A DNA stretch of 64,000 nucleotides from Shewanella fidelis ATCC BAA-318 (lineage in GTDB: Bacteria; Pseudomonadota; Gammaproteobacteria; Enterobacterales; Shewanellaceae), in assembly GCF_000518605.1 (NCBI RefSeq), contig NZ_JADX01000004.1:1-64000 (forward strand), in the 5' to 3' direction. Below are positions 34,637 through 44,118 of this stretch, piece by piece. How positions within the stretch are numbered: position 1 is the first letter of the stretch; every line of letters begins with the position of its first letter. The notes under the pieces were generated by a model that did not search any database, was not told where the DNA came from, and was given only the letters and a program-made list of their open reading frames with translations. A program made the position numbers and the translations under genes.

Positions 34637-34951
34637 TTATTCAAGTTCTTCCCACTCAATGCCCATCTCATCCATCAAACGCTTCACTTCTGCAGGCATG
34701 CTGTCAGGTTTATCTTTAGTAAGATCTTCGTCGTTTGGTAATGGTTGGCCTGTGTATGCGTGCAAAAAAGCTTCGCATAACAGTTCACTGTTTGTGGCGT
34801 GACGCAAGTTGTTCACTTGGCGGCGTGTGCGTTCATCGGTAAGTACCTTTAGTACTTTCAAAGGAATGGACACAGTAATTTTTTTCACTTGTTCATTCTT
34901 TTTGCCGTGTTCAGCATATGGGCTGATATAATCGCCATTCCACTCAGTCAT
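34637..34951 (-). CDS. metJ: Methionine regulon repressor MetJ
   Basis: MetJ is a ribbon-helix-helix repressor that binds tandem met boxes with S-adenosylmethionine as corepressor. The protein (104 residues from the chosen ATG; the Escherichia coli protein is 105) begins [20 protein letters not shown] and contains the nearly invariant DNA-binding strand [19 protein letters not shown] and [20 protein letters not shown]. The start at 34951 matches the family; an upstream in-frame ATG adds 20 non-conserved residues. It is divergent from metBL, and both share an intergenic region with met boxes, so it is likely autoregulated. Confidence 0.97.
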   Translation of the reverse strand: MTEWNGDYISPYAEHGKKNEQVKKITVSIPLKVLKVLTDERTRRQVNNLRHATNSELLCEAFLHAYTGQPLPNDEDLTKDKPDSMPAEVKRLMDEMGIEWEELE

Positions 34952-35051
34952 TGACTCACCTGTTAATTCAAAATTCGGGGCAGATTTTAACCCTTTAAAT
35001 TGTGCAGTCAAATTATTGCCTCTTATTTATGACAATTGCAAATAGATTTCC

Positions 35052-35075
35052 ATATGCATGGACGTCTAAACGGCT
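35052..35075. promoter_or_regulatory. Met boxes (MetJ operator), metJ side
   Basis: Tandem eight-base units ATATGCAT, GGACGTCT and AAACGGCT compare with the MetJ consensus AGACGTCT; the central unit differs from the consensus at one base. It lies about 100 bases upstream of the metJ start, in the shared metJ-metB region. Confidence 0.65.
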
Positions 35076-35104
35076 AAAGTGGTTGACGATACCGGTGTGG
35101 TTCT

Positions 35105-35128
35105 GTACATTTAGACGTCCAGACATCT
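35105..35128. promoter_or_regulatory. Met boxes (MetJ operator) upstream of metB
   Basis: Three consecutive eight-base units, GTACATTT, AGACGTCC and AGACATCT, match the tandem AGACGTCT consensus well in the last two. They end 36 bases before the metB ATG, where they would overlap or follow the promoter. Confidence 0.8.
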
Positions 35129-35164
35129 CTAAGAAGACAAATCAGCATATTAAAGGAGTAGTAC

Positions 35165-36325
35165 ATGACTGAGCGTAAACTAGCCACAGCGGCAGTGCGT
35201 CAAGGCATTGAGTCCGATAGCCAACATGGAGCTGTTGTTCCACCTATTTATCTATCTACTAACTACTCTTTTGATGGACATAAAAATCCAAGAGATTTTG
35301 ATTATAGCCGTTCCGGTAATCCAACCCGCTCGATTTTAGGCGACACCATCGCCGAGCTCGAAAAAGGTGCTACTGGAGTAGTGACATGTACTGGCATGGC
35401 GGCAATTACCTTAGCTACTAGCTTGTTGGGCCCTGATGATTTAATTGTGGTGCCCCATGATTGCTACGGTGGTAGTTATCGTTTGTTTACAAACCTTGCT
35501 AAAAAGGGCCAGTTTAAGCTCTTAGTCGTAGATCAAACGGATACGGATGCACTTAATCAGGCAATCGCACAAAAGCCTAAAATGGTTTGGTTAGAAACAC
35601 CGTCTAATCCTTTACTAAGAGTGGTGGATATTGCAGCGATTTGCGCAGCGAGTCACGAAGTGGGCGCACTGGTTGTTGTCGACAACACTTTTTTATCTCC
35701 TATTTTGCAGCAACCGCTTTTACTGGGGGCTGATATCGTTATTCATTCCACCACAAAATACATTAATGGCCACAGCGATGTGGTTGGTGGTGCTGTAGTC
35801 GCTAAAGATCCTGAAGTGGGTGAATTGCTGCATTGGTGGTCAAATACCCTAGGTTTAACTGGCTCTGCTTTTGATAGTTACCTCACTTTGCGCGGAATTC
35901 GTACACTTGCAGTGCGAATTCGCGAACATCAGGCGAATGCACAGCGAATTCTTGATACCCTAGTCAAACATAAGGCGGTATCTAAGGTTTATTATCCGGG
36001 GCTTAAAGATCATCCCGGCCATGAGATAGCAGCTAAACAGCAAAAGGGCTTTGGCGCTATGCTGAGTTTTGAGCTTGAAGGTGGTGAGCCTGAGTTAGTG
36101 GCATTCTTAAAAAATCTTAATTATTTTTCAGTTGCAGAGAGTTTAGGTGGCGTGGAAAGCTTAGTGGCTGTACCGGCAACTATGACCCATAGAGCCATGG
36201 AGCCAGAGGCTCGGGCTGAAGCTGGAGTTAAAGATACGCTAATTCGTCTTTCTGTTGGTATTGAAGATGCTGACGATCTTGTTGCCGATATCGAAGCTGC
36301 GCTTAACGCCGCAGCTGCTTGTTAA
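35165..36325 (+). CDS. metB: Cystathionine gamma-synthase
   Basis: MetB condenses O-succinylhomoserine with cysteine to cystathionine, the first step of transsulfuration toward methionine; it is a PLP enzyme of the cytoplasm. The 386-residue length is typical. Signatures are PPIYLSTNYSFDG, the YSRSGNPTR motif, and the PLP lysine in VIHSTTKYINGHSDVVGG. MetB rather than cystathionine beta-lyase is chosen for its N-terminus and position next to metL and metJ, an arrangement conserved in gammaproteobacteria. AAGGAG lies seven bases before the ATG. It heads the metB-metL operon under MetJ control. Confidence 0.95.
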   Translation: MTERKLATAAVRQGIESDSQHGAVVPPIYLSTNYSFDGHKNPRDFDYSRSGNPTRSILGDTIAELEKGATGVVTCTGMAAITLATSLLGPDDLIVVPHDCYGGSYRLFTNLAKKGQFKLLVVDQTDTDALNQAIAQKPKMVWLETPSNPLLRVVDIAAICAASHEVGALVVVDNTFLSPILQQPLLLGADIVIHSTTKYINGHSDVVGGAVVAKDPEVGELLHWWSNTLGLTGSAFDSYLTLRGIRTLAVRIREHQANAQRILDTLVKHKAVSKVYYPGLKDHPGHEIAAKQQKGFGAMLSFELEGGEPELVAFLKNLNYFSVAESLGGVESLVAVPATMTHRAMEPEARAEAGVKDTLIRLSVGIEDADDLVADIEAALNAAAAC

Positions 36326-36340
36326 TTAAAGGGGTATACG

Positions 36341-38734
36341 ATGGCACGCTGTCACTTACATAAATTTGGTGGCTCTAGTCTGGCAGATGCAGACTGTTAC
36401 CGTCGCGTTGCTCATATTCTACTGACGCATGGCCACAGCGATGATTTAGTTGTGGTCTCTGCTGCAGGTAAAAGCACTAACTTTCTATATAAGTTACTTG
36501 AGCTAAGTGCTACTAACCAGCTGTGGCAAGAGGAATTACAAACGCTGATCAGTTTTCAGCAAAACTTGATTGAGCAGTTATTATCTAATGAACAGGCGCG
36601 TTCATTGCGCGAGCGCTTATCAACTGATCAGTCACAACTGATCAGCTTACTCTCTCTTTCGACGCTCAATGATTACCAAAGCAACCAAGTGGTGAGCTTT
36701 GGTGAGCGTTGGTCTGCGCGCTTATTGGCTGCACTTTTACGAGAGTCTGGTGTTGCAGCGTCAGATGTTGATGCGCGTACGTTATTGATTGCCGATGAAG
36801 CGGCTGTGCCACAAATTCGCTTGCAAGATTCTCGTGCGCGAGTGCAGGCATTAACTGAAGCGCATCCGAATGAGCGTTTGATTATTACTGGCTTTATTTG
36901 TGCCAATGAGCGCGGTGATACCTTATTACTTGGGCGCAATGGTTCTGACTTTAGTGCCACTTTGATTGCCAGCTTAGCAGATATCGAACGTGTGACTATT
37001 TGGACTGATGTTGAGGGCGTATTTAATGCCGATCCGAATAAGATAAACGATGCTAAGTTATTGAGTAGTCTTTCATTAGCTGAGGCTAACCGATTAGCAC
37101 ACCTAGGCTCACCAGTACTGCATAATCGCACTCTACAGCCACTATTTGATACTAAAGTGAGCTTAGCGGTTCGCTCAAGTTATGCTTCACACACTGACTT
37201 TACTCTTATTGCACCTAAAAGTTCGTCTGCAAGTGCGCCGGTGGTGACTAACTTAACGAGCGTGGCTTTATTCAATCTTGAGCTGAAGTCTAATGTTAAA
37301 CAGTTTATTGCATTGTTAGATGAGGCTGGACTGAGCCCGCTTGCATATTGGGAGCTTGGACAAGATCGAGTGGAACTAACGGTCACGCTGGAAAACCAAA
37401 AGCAAGTACTGGCGTTACTTGAGGCGAATAGTGAAACTCTTGGTGTTAATGATATTAAAGTCACTACAGATCTAGGTCTCGTTGCGCTTGTGAGCGCTGA
37501 CGCTAATCTCTATCGCCGTGGTTTTGCTCGTTTATTAAGCCGCAATGCAAGGCCACTATTTAATGATGGTATGAGCCTTGTCACTTTAGTGCCGCAAAGC
37601 CAAGTTAATTTGCTAACCCAGAAAGTGCATCGTCGCTGTGCTGGCCCTCGTAAGCGCATTGGCGTATTGCTGCTTGGTGTGGGCAATATCGGTGAGGCTT
37701 GGGTTGAGCTGTTTGCAAGTGCACAAGCGGCCTTAAATAAAGAGCTTGAAGCCAGTGTTGAACTTGTTGGTTTACTGAGTTCAAAAAAAGCCTTGATAAG
37801 CGATGATGGTATCGAACTCGATGGCTGGAAGTCGGCTTTTGAGAGTGCAGCGACGCCATGGCAATACGATACGTTATTTGATGAGCTACATCAGCTTGAG
37901 TGTGATGAAGTTATTGCATTAGATATTAGTGCCAGTGCCGATTTGACCCTGCAATACCCAGAGTTTTTCGCTCGTGGCATTCATGTGGTCAGTGCTAATA
38001 AGCTAGCCGGCTCAGGGCCACTGCCTTTCTATCTAGAGCTTAAGCAGCAGTTGGATAACCGCCGATTATTTTGGCGCTATAACGCCAGCTGTGGCGCTGG
38101 ATTACCTGTTCAACACGCACTTAACGATCTACACAACAGTGGCGATAGTATTGAAGCGGTTGGTGGTATTTTCTCTGGTACTTTATGTTGGCTATTTGAA
38201 AACTTCGATGCTAAAAAGCCGTTCTCGGAACTGGTGTTAGAAGCAAAAGGATTAGGGATCACTGAGCCTGATCCGCGAGATGATCTTTCTGGCCGTGATA
38301 TGCAGCGTAAGTTGCTTATTTTAGCCCGTGAAATCGGTTTTGAAATTGAGCTTGATGATATTGAGCTTAAGTCCTTGGTGCCCGCAGAATTAGCTGAGTT
38401 GTCTTTGGAGCAGTTCTTGGCACGGATCCATGAGTTAGATGCTGACATGCAGCAACAGTTTGTTACTGCGGCTGAGCAAGAGAAGGTACTTAGATACGTC
38501 GCTTCACTTGATAACGTAAACGGCAAACTCAAAGCTGAAGTGGGGATCCAGTGGGTCGACAATAGTCATCCTTATGCCAACTTAACACCTGGTGACAATG
38601 TGTTCGTTATTCGCAGTGAATTTTATCAAGATAACCCGCTAATCATCAGAGGGCCGGGTGCTGGCAGACTTGTGACTGCCGCGGCAGTACAGTCGGATCT
38701 TGCCCATATCTGTCGCGATCTGCTACAAGAATAA
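36341..38734 (+). CDS. metL: Bifunctional aspartokinase/homoserine dehydrogenase II
   Basis: MetL carries out the first and third steps from aspartate to homoserine. The 797-residue protein begins with the aspartokinase motif HKFGGSSLADADCYRRVA and has LLGRNGSDFSATLIA. A weakly conserved ACT-like linker follows (about 310-430). The homoserine dehydrogenase part has GVLLLGVGNIGEAWVEL, VVSANKLAGSGPL and GIFSGTLCWLF with the catalytic Lys/Asp region (GLGITEPDPRDDLSGRDMQRK). It lies 15 bases after metB in one operon. The aspartokinase domain looks intact, with no sign of loss of regulation beyond the usual lack of threonine sensitivity in MetL. Confidence 0.95.
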   Translation: MARCHLHKFGGSSLADADCYRRVAHILLTHGHSDDLVVVSAAGKSTNFLYKLLELSATNQLWQEELQTLISFQQNLIEQLLSNEQARSLRERLSTDQSQLISLLSLSTLNDYQSNQVVSFGERWSARLLAALLRESGVAASDVDARTLLIADEAAVPQIRLQDSRARVQALTEAHPNERLIITGFICANERGDTLLLGRNGSDFSATLIASLADIERVTIWTDVEGVFNADPNKINDAKLLSSLSLAEANRLAHLGSPVLHNRTLQPLFDTKVSLAVRSSYASHTDFTLIAPKSSSASAPVVTNLTSVALFNLELKSNVKQFIALLDEAGLSPLAYWELGQDRVELTVTLENQKQVLALLEANSETLGVNDIKVTTDLGLVALVSADANLYRRGFARLLSRNARPLFNDGMSLVTLVPQSQVNLLTQKVHRRCAGPRKRIGVLLLGVGNIGEAWVELFASAQAALNKELEASVELVGLLSSKKALISDDGIELDGWKSAFESAATPWQYDTLFDELHQLECDEVIALDISASADLTLQYPEFFARGIHVVSANKLAGSGPLPFYLELKQQLDNRRLFWRYNASCGAGLPVQHALNDLHNSGDSIEAVGGIFSGTLCWLFENFDAKKPFSELVLEAKGLGITEPDPRDDLSGRDMQRKLLILAREIGFEIELDDIELKSLVPAELAELSLEQFLARIHELDADMQQQFVTAAEQEKVLRYVASLDNVNGKLKAEVGIQWVDNSHPYANLTPGDNVFVIRSEFYQDNPLIIRGPGAGRLVTAAAVQSDLAHICRDLLQE

Positions 38735-38761
38735 AGCTCATGTATTTAGATACATAAACAT

Positions 38762-38790
38762 AAAAAGGACTCATTTGAGTCCTTTTTTAT
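38762..38790 (+). terminator. Rho-independent terminator of metBL
   Basis: AAAAAGGACTCA and TGAGTCCTTTTT form a 12-base inverted repeat with a very short central gap, followed by further T residues, 27 bases after the metL stop. Confidence 0.85.
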
Positions 38791-38874
38791 TATCTAAGTG
38801 ATAATTGCTTAGATGTTATGAAGAAAAAAACTCACTTGCCTGCTTTTTAAGCTTGACTTCAATGTTAGTTTCTC

Positions 38875-38906
38875 TAGTATGTAGACATATAGACGTCCAA
38901 ACGTCT
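38875..38906. promoter_or_regulatory. Met boxes (MetJ operator) upstream of metF
   Basis: Four consecutive eight-base units, TAGTATGT, AGACATAT, AGACGTCC and AAACGTCT, match the MetJ consensus AGACGTCT with increasing quality. They end 41 bases before the metF ATG. Confidence 0.85.
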
Positions 38907-38908
38907 AA

Positions 38909-39838
<930 letters not shown>

Positions 39839-39856
39839 GGCATTACAGCTTCAGAG

Positions 39857-39888
39857 AACCAACAACTTGTAGTTGTTGGTTTTTTTGT
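39857..39888 (+). terminator. Rho-independent terminator of metF
   Basis: A perfect 11-base stem, AACCAACAACT and AGTTGTTGGTT, with a TGT loop, is followed by seven T residues. Confidence 0.92.
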
Positions 39889-40020
39889 GTCTATTGTTTA
39901 GCTAAGCGATTGATGAAAAGAGCTAACGAGGAGCAATATAAGCTAAGCTCAATGTTTTAGTTGAGCTTAGACAAGCGAGTTGTTACGGTTATTTATGATT
40001 TTTTTAGGACTGCGTAGATT

Positions 40021-40401
40021 ATGGAAAATCATCTAAAATTTTTGGTTAGTTTTGTTGTTGCGGCGTGTGTTACTGGGTGTCAAGGAGTAAGCTTTCATAC
40101 TAACTTGACGCCAGATTACGTCGTGAATAGTTATGAAGCGAGTAAGGTTGTCGAATATTCGGCAGAGGAAGTGTATAACCACGACTCGCAAATGATCGGC
40201 GACGTAAGTGCAGCATATTGTCAAACACTCAATACACCAGCACCATCGTATTCTAAAGTGGTCGATGCACTGAAGTACAAGGTACAGCGATTAGGTGGTA
40301 ATGGTATTGTTATTATGGAATGTTCAAAAGAAAATCCTTTTGCTTCCTGTGAGGCACGACTAGAGTGTAGAGCGCTAGCTTATGAGGTTAACTTCTCATA
40401 G
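40021..40401 (+). CDS. rcsF: RcsF-like outer membrane lipoprotein
   Basis: A 126-residue lipoprotein with signal peptide and lipobox VTGC (Cys20). The mature domain contains four cysteines at 67, 101, 110 and 116. Their spacing (34, 9, 6) is almost the same as in Escherichia coli RcsF (35, 9, 6), where they form two non-consecutive disulfides. The strand and helix context (GDVSAAYCQ, ARLECRALAYEV) also fits. RcsF in enterobacteria senses envelope stress for the Rcs phosphorelay; no RcsB, RcsC or RcsD is encoded in this window, so the downstream role is open. The stop overlaps the next gene by 20 bases. Confidence 0.78.
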   Translation: MENHLKFLVSFVVAACVTGCQGVSFHTNLTPDYVVNSYEASKVVEYSAEEVYNHDSQMIGDVSAAYCQTLNTPAPSYSKVVDALKYKVQRLGGNGIVIMECSKENPFASCEARLECRALAYEVNFS

Positions 40402-40678
40402 TTTTACCGTTATAAATGAGTTTGAGTCATTGAAACAACAACCGGAAAATTGCCCTTTATGCCAAAGGTTAAATGGATGCGCTGTAACATCTGGTGGCGA
40501 CATCAAGGCTTGCTGGTGTAACAGGGAGCCGCATTTGACTAAGGCTGGCTTAACAGCAGTGTTGTCAGAAGATATTTTGGCGACACTCGACGGTAAGGTA
40601 TGTATTTGTGAGGCGTGTCTAGATTCAATAAAAGCAGAGCTTGCACTAAAGCATGCTTTATATAGGCAGGTTGATTAA
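40382..40678 (+). CDS. Cysteine-rich CWC family protein
   Basis: A 98-residue protein of the CWC family, small cysteine-rich proteins named for a conserved Cys-Trp-Cys. It has CPLCQRLNGCAV, the motif KACWCNRE and a C-terminal CICEACLDSIK; the cysteines probably bind a metal ion such as zinc. The function is unknown. The ATG lies inside the end of the rcsF-like gene in another frame (20-base overlap), so the pair is probably translated together. Confidence 0.82.
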   Translation: MRLTSHSFTVINEFESLKQQPENCPLCQRLNGCAVTSGGDIKACWCNREPHLTKAGLTAVLSEDILATLDGKVCICEACLDSIKAELALKHALYRQVD

Positions 40679-40742
40679 TTCTAGACCAGAGGTGCCAATT
40701 TAAGGCACTATGCCGATCTTCACTTTCCGTTACGAGCACATC

Positions 40743-41708
40743 ATGGAAACGCTTACTCAGCGTGCCGAGTTTAAACTTGGTCTAATCTTTATTTCAGTTG
40801 CAGTCCTTTTTTGGGGACTCTTGCCTATCGCACTAAAATTATCAGGGCTATTTATCGATCCGGTTACGTTAACTTGGTTTCGGTTTTTAGTTGCTTTGAT
40901 TGTCAGCTTTGCCATTCAATATCTTAGTGGCAGCATCAAGCAGTTTAAGGCGCTTGATAAGCGATCTTGGTTAAAAATGTCATTAGCTGGGATTTTGTTG
41001 ATTTTTAACTATGTTTCATTTGTATTTTCGCTTAAGTATCTGGCTCCAGGTTCTGCGCAATTAAACTTTCAAACTGCTCCTTTCTTTCTTGCCTTTGGTG
41101 GCATGTTATTTTTTAAAGAGCGTTTAAATGCTATGCAGCTTAGCTGTTTTGCAACATTAGCCTTAGGCATGTTGATGTTCTTTCATCCTTATATCGGTTT
41201 ATCAACAAGTCCAGATTCAGCAGATGTATGGAAAGGCGTGTTGATAGTGCAGTTTTCGGTATTATCTTGGGCGAGCTATGCACTTATTCAAAAGTCGATG
41301 ATTAAGCGTTTATCACCGAACAACATACTGCTGTTTATTTACCTGTTTGGTATTTTTGCAATGGCACCTTTTAGCGATTTTAGTCAGTTTGCTGTTATGG
41401 ACAAAAATCAGTGGGCAATTGCTATTTTCTGCGCCATCAATACGGTTATTGCCTATGGTTGCTTTGGACAGTCAATGAAATATTGGCCAACAGGTCAAGT
41501 CAGCGCAATGTTGGCATTAACACCAGTGATAAGTTTTACGCTTACCGCGATTGTTGTCAGCTTAGGTTGGTGGAGTGATTTAATTAAAGGTGCGATTATC
41601 GACCCGCTATCCTTTGCCGGCATAGTACTGATAATAGTGTCAGTGATCGTTGTGCAATTATCGCCTATTTGGCAAAAGCGTAGAGCGTTGAAACACGCTG
41701 CAGCGTAA
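40743..41708 (+). CDS. EamA/DMT-family transporter
   Basis: A membrane protein of about 321 residues with ten TM segments, made of two EamA repeats (WGLLPIALKLSGLFIDPVTL in the first and SWASYALIQKSMIKRLSPN at the second). Drug/metabolite family members export amino acids or small metabolites; the substrate is unknown. The ATG at 40743 is preferred because the protein then begins with a short charged segment; an in-frame ATG at 40710 is possible and neither has a strong ribosome site. Confidence 0.82.
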   Translation: METLTQRAEFKLGLIFISVAVLFWGLLPIALKLSGLFIDPVTLTWFRFLVALIVSFAIQYLSGSIKQFKALDKRSWLKMSLAGILLIFNYVSFVFSLKYLAPGSAQLNFQTAPFFLAFGGMLFFKERLNAMQLSCFATLALGMLMFFHPYIGLSTSPDSADVWKGVLIVQFSVLSWASYALIQKSMIKRLSPNNILLFIYLFGIFAMAPFSDFSQFAVMDKNQWAIAIFCAINTVIAYGCFGQSMKYWPTGQVSAMLALTPVISFTLTAIVVSLGWWSDLIKGAIIDPLSFAGIVLIIVSVIVVQLSPIWQKRRALKHAAA

Positions 41709-41722
41709 CGAGAGTAAATCGT

Positions 41723-41750
41723 AAAGCCACCTTTTCAGGTGGCTTTCTTA
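41723..41750 (+). terminator. Rho-independent terminator after the DMT exporter
   Basis: The stem AAAGCCACCT and AGGTGGCTTT (10 pairs, TTTC loop) is followed by CTTA, 14 bases after the stop. Confidence 0.8.
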
Positions 41751-41813
41751 TGGTGTTCATCGAGGTTGTTAAAATCTAGCAAGGAGCATTTGGATATTCA
41801 CTGCGTGCTATAA

Positions 41814-41936
41814 GCTGCTAACTTCTGTGTTGAATAACTTCATAAGGGAGCAAGCACTTTTTCAGTTTTTGGTCTTGAATGGGGTTGCTAAAAACGCTCT
41901 GAGTAGATCAACAGCTTATACTGATTGGCATTATTA
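41814..41936 (+). repeat. Dispersed non-coding repeat, copy 3
   Basis: Begins GCTGCTAACTTCTGTGTTGA and ends with GTTGCTAAAAACGCTCTGAG, then TAGATCAACAGCTTATACTG and ATTGGCATTA. It shares both blocks, in the same order, with 18314-18424; the middle parts differ. Confidence 0.65.
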
Positions 41937-42003
41937 GCATTAGTGTCAGAGCAACTCGTCTGTGTACTATTAGAATACGTATATTTTTCTCAAAGTGAGA
42001 TAC

Positions 42004-42029
42004 AAAAAAGGAGCCTTATGGCTCCTTTT
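42004..42029 (-). terminator. Rho-independent terminator of deaD
   Basis: The inverted repeat AAAAGGAGCC / GGCTCCTTTT with a TTAT loop, with the T-run on the minus strand, lies 35 bases past the deaD stop. Confidence 0.85.
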
Positions 42030-42063
42030 CGGATTAGTCAGAAACAAAGGTTTCTAGCGAGAC

Positions 42064-43890
42064 TTATTCAGCGTCTCTTGGACCTTTACGGTGCGGCTTT
42101 CTGTCGCCTGAAGGACGACGGTCGCTACGCTCGCCACCATTTCTGCGTGGACGACGTGGTGGACGGCTGTCACCTGAAGTGTTGGCAAACGTTTCACCAG
42201 CGGCTTCACGGATGTTTAGTGGACGACCACAAACACGTACCTTCTTAAGGTGCTGCAATACTTCTTTTGGCATACCGTCTGGTAAGTCGATTGCGGTTAC
42301 TTGATCAAATAACTGGATTTGACCGATGTAGCGGCTATCTATGTTCGCTTCGTTAGCAACAGCGCCAACGATGTTACCTACGCCAACGCCATTGTCACGA
42401 CCTACGTCGATGATGTAACGGCACATTTTCACGTCTGGATTGTCTTTTAGTGAATCAGCAACACCTAGGTTTGCAGGTGTTGGGCGAGATTCACGGCGTG
42501 GACGATCGTTACGATCACGTGAGCCACGGTCACGAGAGTTACGGTCATCACGGCTATCACGTTGACGTTCGTTCATCGCTGGTAGCTGTAGCGGGCGATC
42601 TTTCTGAACTTGATGTAGCAATGCTGCTGCAAGTACGTCGGTATCAACTTCTAGCTCTTGACAAAGTTTAGCCACGGCACCTTTCATGAACTCAAGATCT
42701 TGCGAAATGATTTCAGATACTTTCTCACCTAGACGAGATAGACGACGCTCGGTCACAGTCTCAGGGCTAGGGATATCCATTGGAGAAATACGGCTCTTAG
42801 TCGCACGCTCGATAGTGCGTAGCATACGCATTTCACGGTGAGTAACGAATAGAATTGCCATACCAGTACGGCCAGCACGACCTGTACGGCCAATACGGTG
42901 AACGTAAGCTTCTGTATCGTATGGAATGTCGAAGTTAACAACGTGACCGATACGCTCTACGTCTAGACCACGTGCTGCAACGTCAGTTGCAATAATGATA
43001 TCTAGCTTGCCGCGTTTTAGTTGATCAACAGCGCGCTCACGAGCTTGCTGGTTCATGTCACCATGCAATGGTGATGAAGCATAACCACGAGCCTCTAACT
43101 TTTCAGCTAATTCAACACAGCTATTACGAGTACGAACGAAGATAATGATACCTTCAGTCTTTTCGACTTCTAGAACACGTACTAGTGCTTCTAGTTTGTT
43201 GTGTTGTGATACTTGAACGAAACGCTGTTCAATAGTTTCAACAGTTGTATGAGTCGCAGCGATGCTTACATGCTGTGGCTCATTAAGGTATTTGTTAGCA
43301 ACACGCTTAATTTGCTCTGGCATAGTTGCAGAGAACAATGCTAGTTGGCGAGTTTGTGGCGTGTGCTCAAGGATCCATTCGATATCATCGATGAAGCCCA
43401 TTTTTAGCATTTCATCTGCTTCATCCAGAACCATAGCTTTTAATGTATCAAGCTTAAGGGTGCCACGACGCATATGGTCCATAACACGGCCTGGAGTACC
43501 AACGATGATCTGTGGGCCACGACGCAATGCGTTTAATTGCTGATGCATGCTTTGTCCGCCGTAGATTGGCAGAACGTGTAGACCTTTCATGAATTTTGCG
43601 TAGCTAGCAAATGCTTCTGCAACCTGAACGGCAAGTTCACGAGTTGGCGCTAGTACTAAAATCTGTGGTGCATTAGTTGTTGGATCAATGCTGTTTAGTA
43701 GAGGTAGGGCGAAAGCACCTGTTTTACCTGTACCTGTTTGCGCTTGACCTAAAATATCTTTGCCAGCCATTAAAGGCTCGATACTTGCAGCCTGAATTGG
43801 AGTTGGTTTTTCGTAACCTAACTCGTCAAGAGCACGCAACAAAGGCTCGGTAAGACCGAGTTCGCGGAAAGTTTTTTCACTGGATGACAT
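42064..43890 (-). CDS. deaD: DEAD-box RNA helicase DeaD/CsdA
   Basis: An ATP-dependent RNA helicase of about 608 residues that helps ribosome assembly and mRNA turnover, especially in the cold. Core motifs in order: Q motif with PTPIQAASI, Walker A AQTGTGKTG, PTRELAVQ, DEAD in MVLDEADEML, SAT, and HRIGRTGRAGR. The C-terminal part has the DeaD/CsdA-type RNA-binding domain (VGVGNIVGAVANEANIDSRY) and Arg/Asp-rich linkers and tail (RDSRDDRNSRDRGSRDRND). The ATG at 43890 (MSSSEKTF) matches the family; an upstream in-frame ATG adds 15 residues. The leader upstream is fairly long, as is usual for cold-regulated deaD. Confidence 0.95.
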   Translation of the reverse strand: MSSSEKTFRELGLTEPLLRALDELGYEKPTPIQAASIEPLMAGKDILGQAQTGTGKTGAFALPLLNSIDPTTNAPQILVLAPTRELAVQVAEAFASYAKFMKGLHVLPIYGGQSMHQQLNALRRGPQIIVGTPGRVMDHMRRGTLKLDTLKAMVLDEADEMLKMGFIDDIEWILEHTPQTRQLALFSATMPEQIKRVANKYLNEPQHVSIAATHTTVETIEQRFVQVSQHNKLEALVRVLEVEKTEGIIIFVRTRNSCVELAEKLEARGYASSPLHGDMNQQARERAVDQLKRGKLDIIIATDVAARGLDVERIGHVVNFDIPYDTEAYVHRIGRTGRAGRTGMAILFVTHREMRMLRTIERATKSRISPMDIPSPETVTERRLSRLGEKVSEIISQDLEFMKGAVAKLCQELEVDTDVLAAALLHQVQKDRPLQLPAMNERQRDSRDDRNSRDRGSRDRNDRPRRESRPTPANLGVADSLKDNPDVKMCRYIIDVGRDNGVGVGNIVGAVANEANIDSRYIGQIQLFDQVTAIDLPDGMPKEVLQHLKKVRVCGRPLNIREAAGETFANTSGDSRPPRRPRRNGGERSDRRPSGDRKPHRKGPRDAE

Positions 43891-44118
43891 GGGTTGTAGC
43901 CTTGTGGAAATAGCAGAGCACATAGAATGTGCCATTGTTTAATAGACAGAAAATCAACCCCGTGTCGACTTCCCGCACCGAAAACGTATCAGTAAGCCGA
44001 CTAGTATAGCAGCACCTAATTGGTATTACCAATTAATCTTGAATTTTTATCTAATTTCGAAGCAAATTGTAGGCCAAATAATAGTTTGTGATGATTAAAA
44101 ACTCAGTCTTTGTTCACG

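Larger units (their letters stand above)
41709..42063. other. Intergenic stretch with two terminators and a dispersed repeat
   Basis: These 355 bases separate convergent genes. They contain the exporter terminator (41723-41750), a copy of the dispersed repeat (41814-41936) and the deaD terminator (42004-42029). No gene is supported. Confidence 0.6.

Noticed and set aside
36666-38562. Open frames opposite or within metL
   Set aside because: They lie entirely inside a well-conserved gene and encode low-complexity Ser-rich sequence with no family resemblance.
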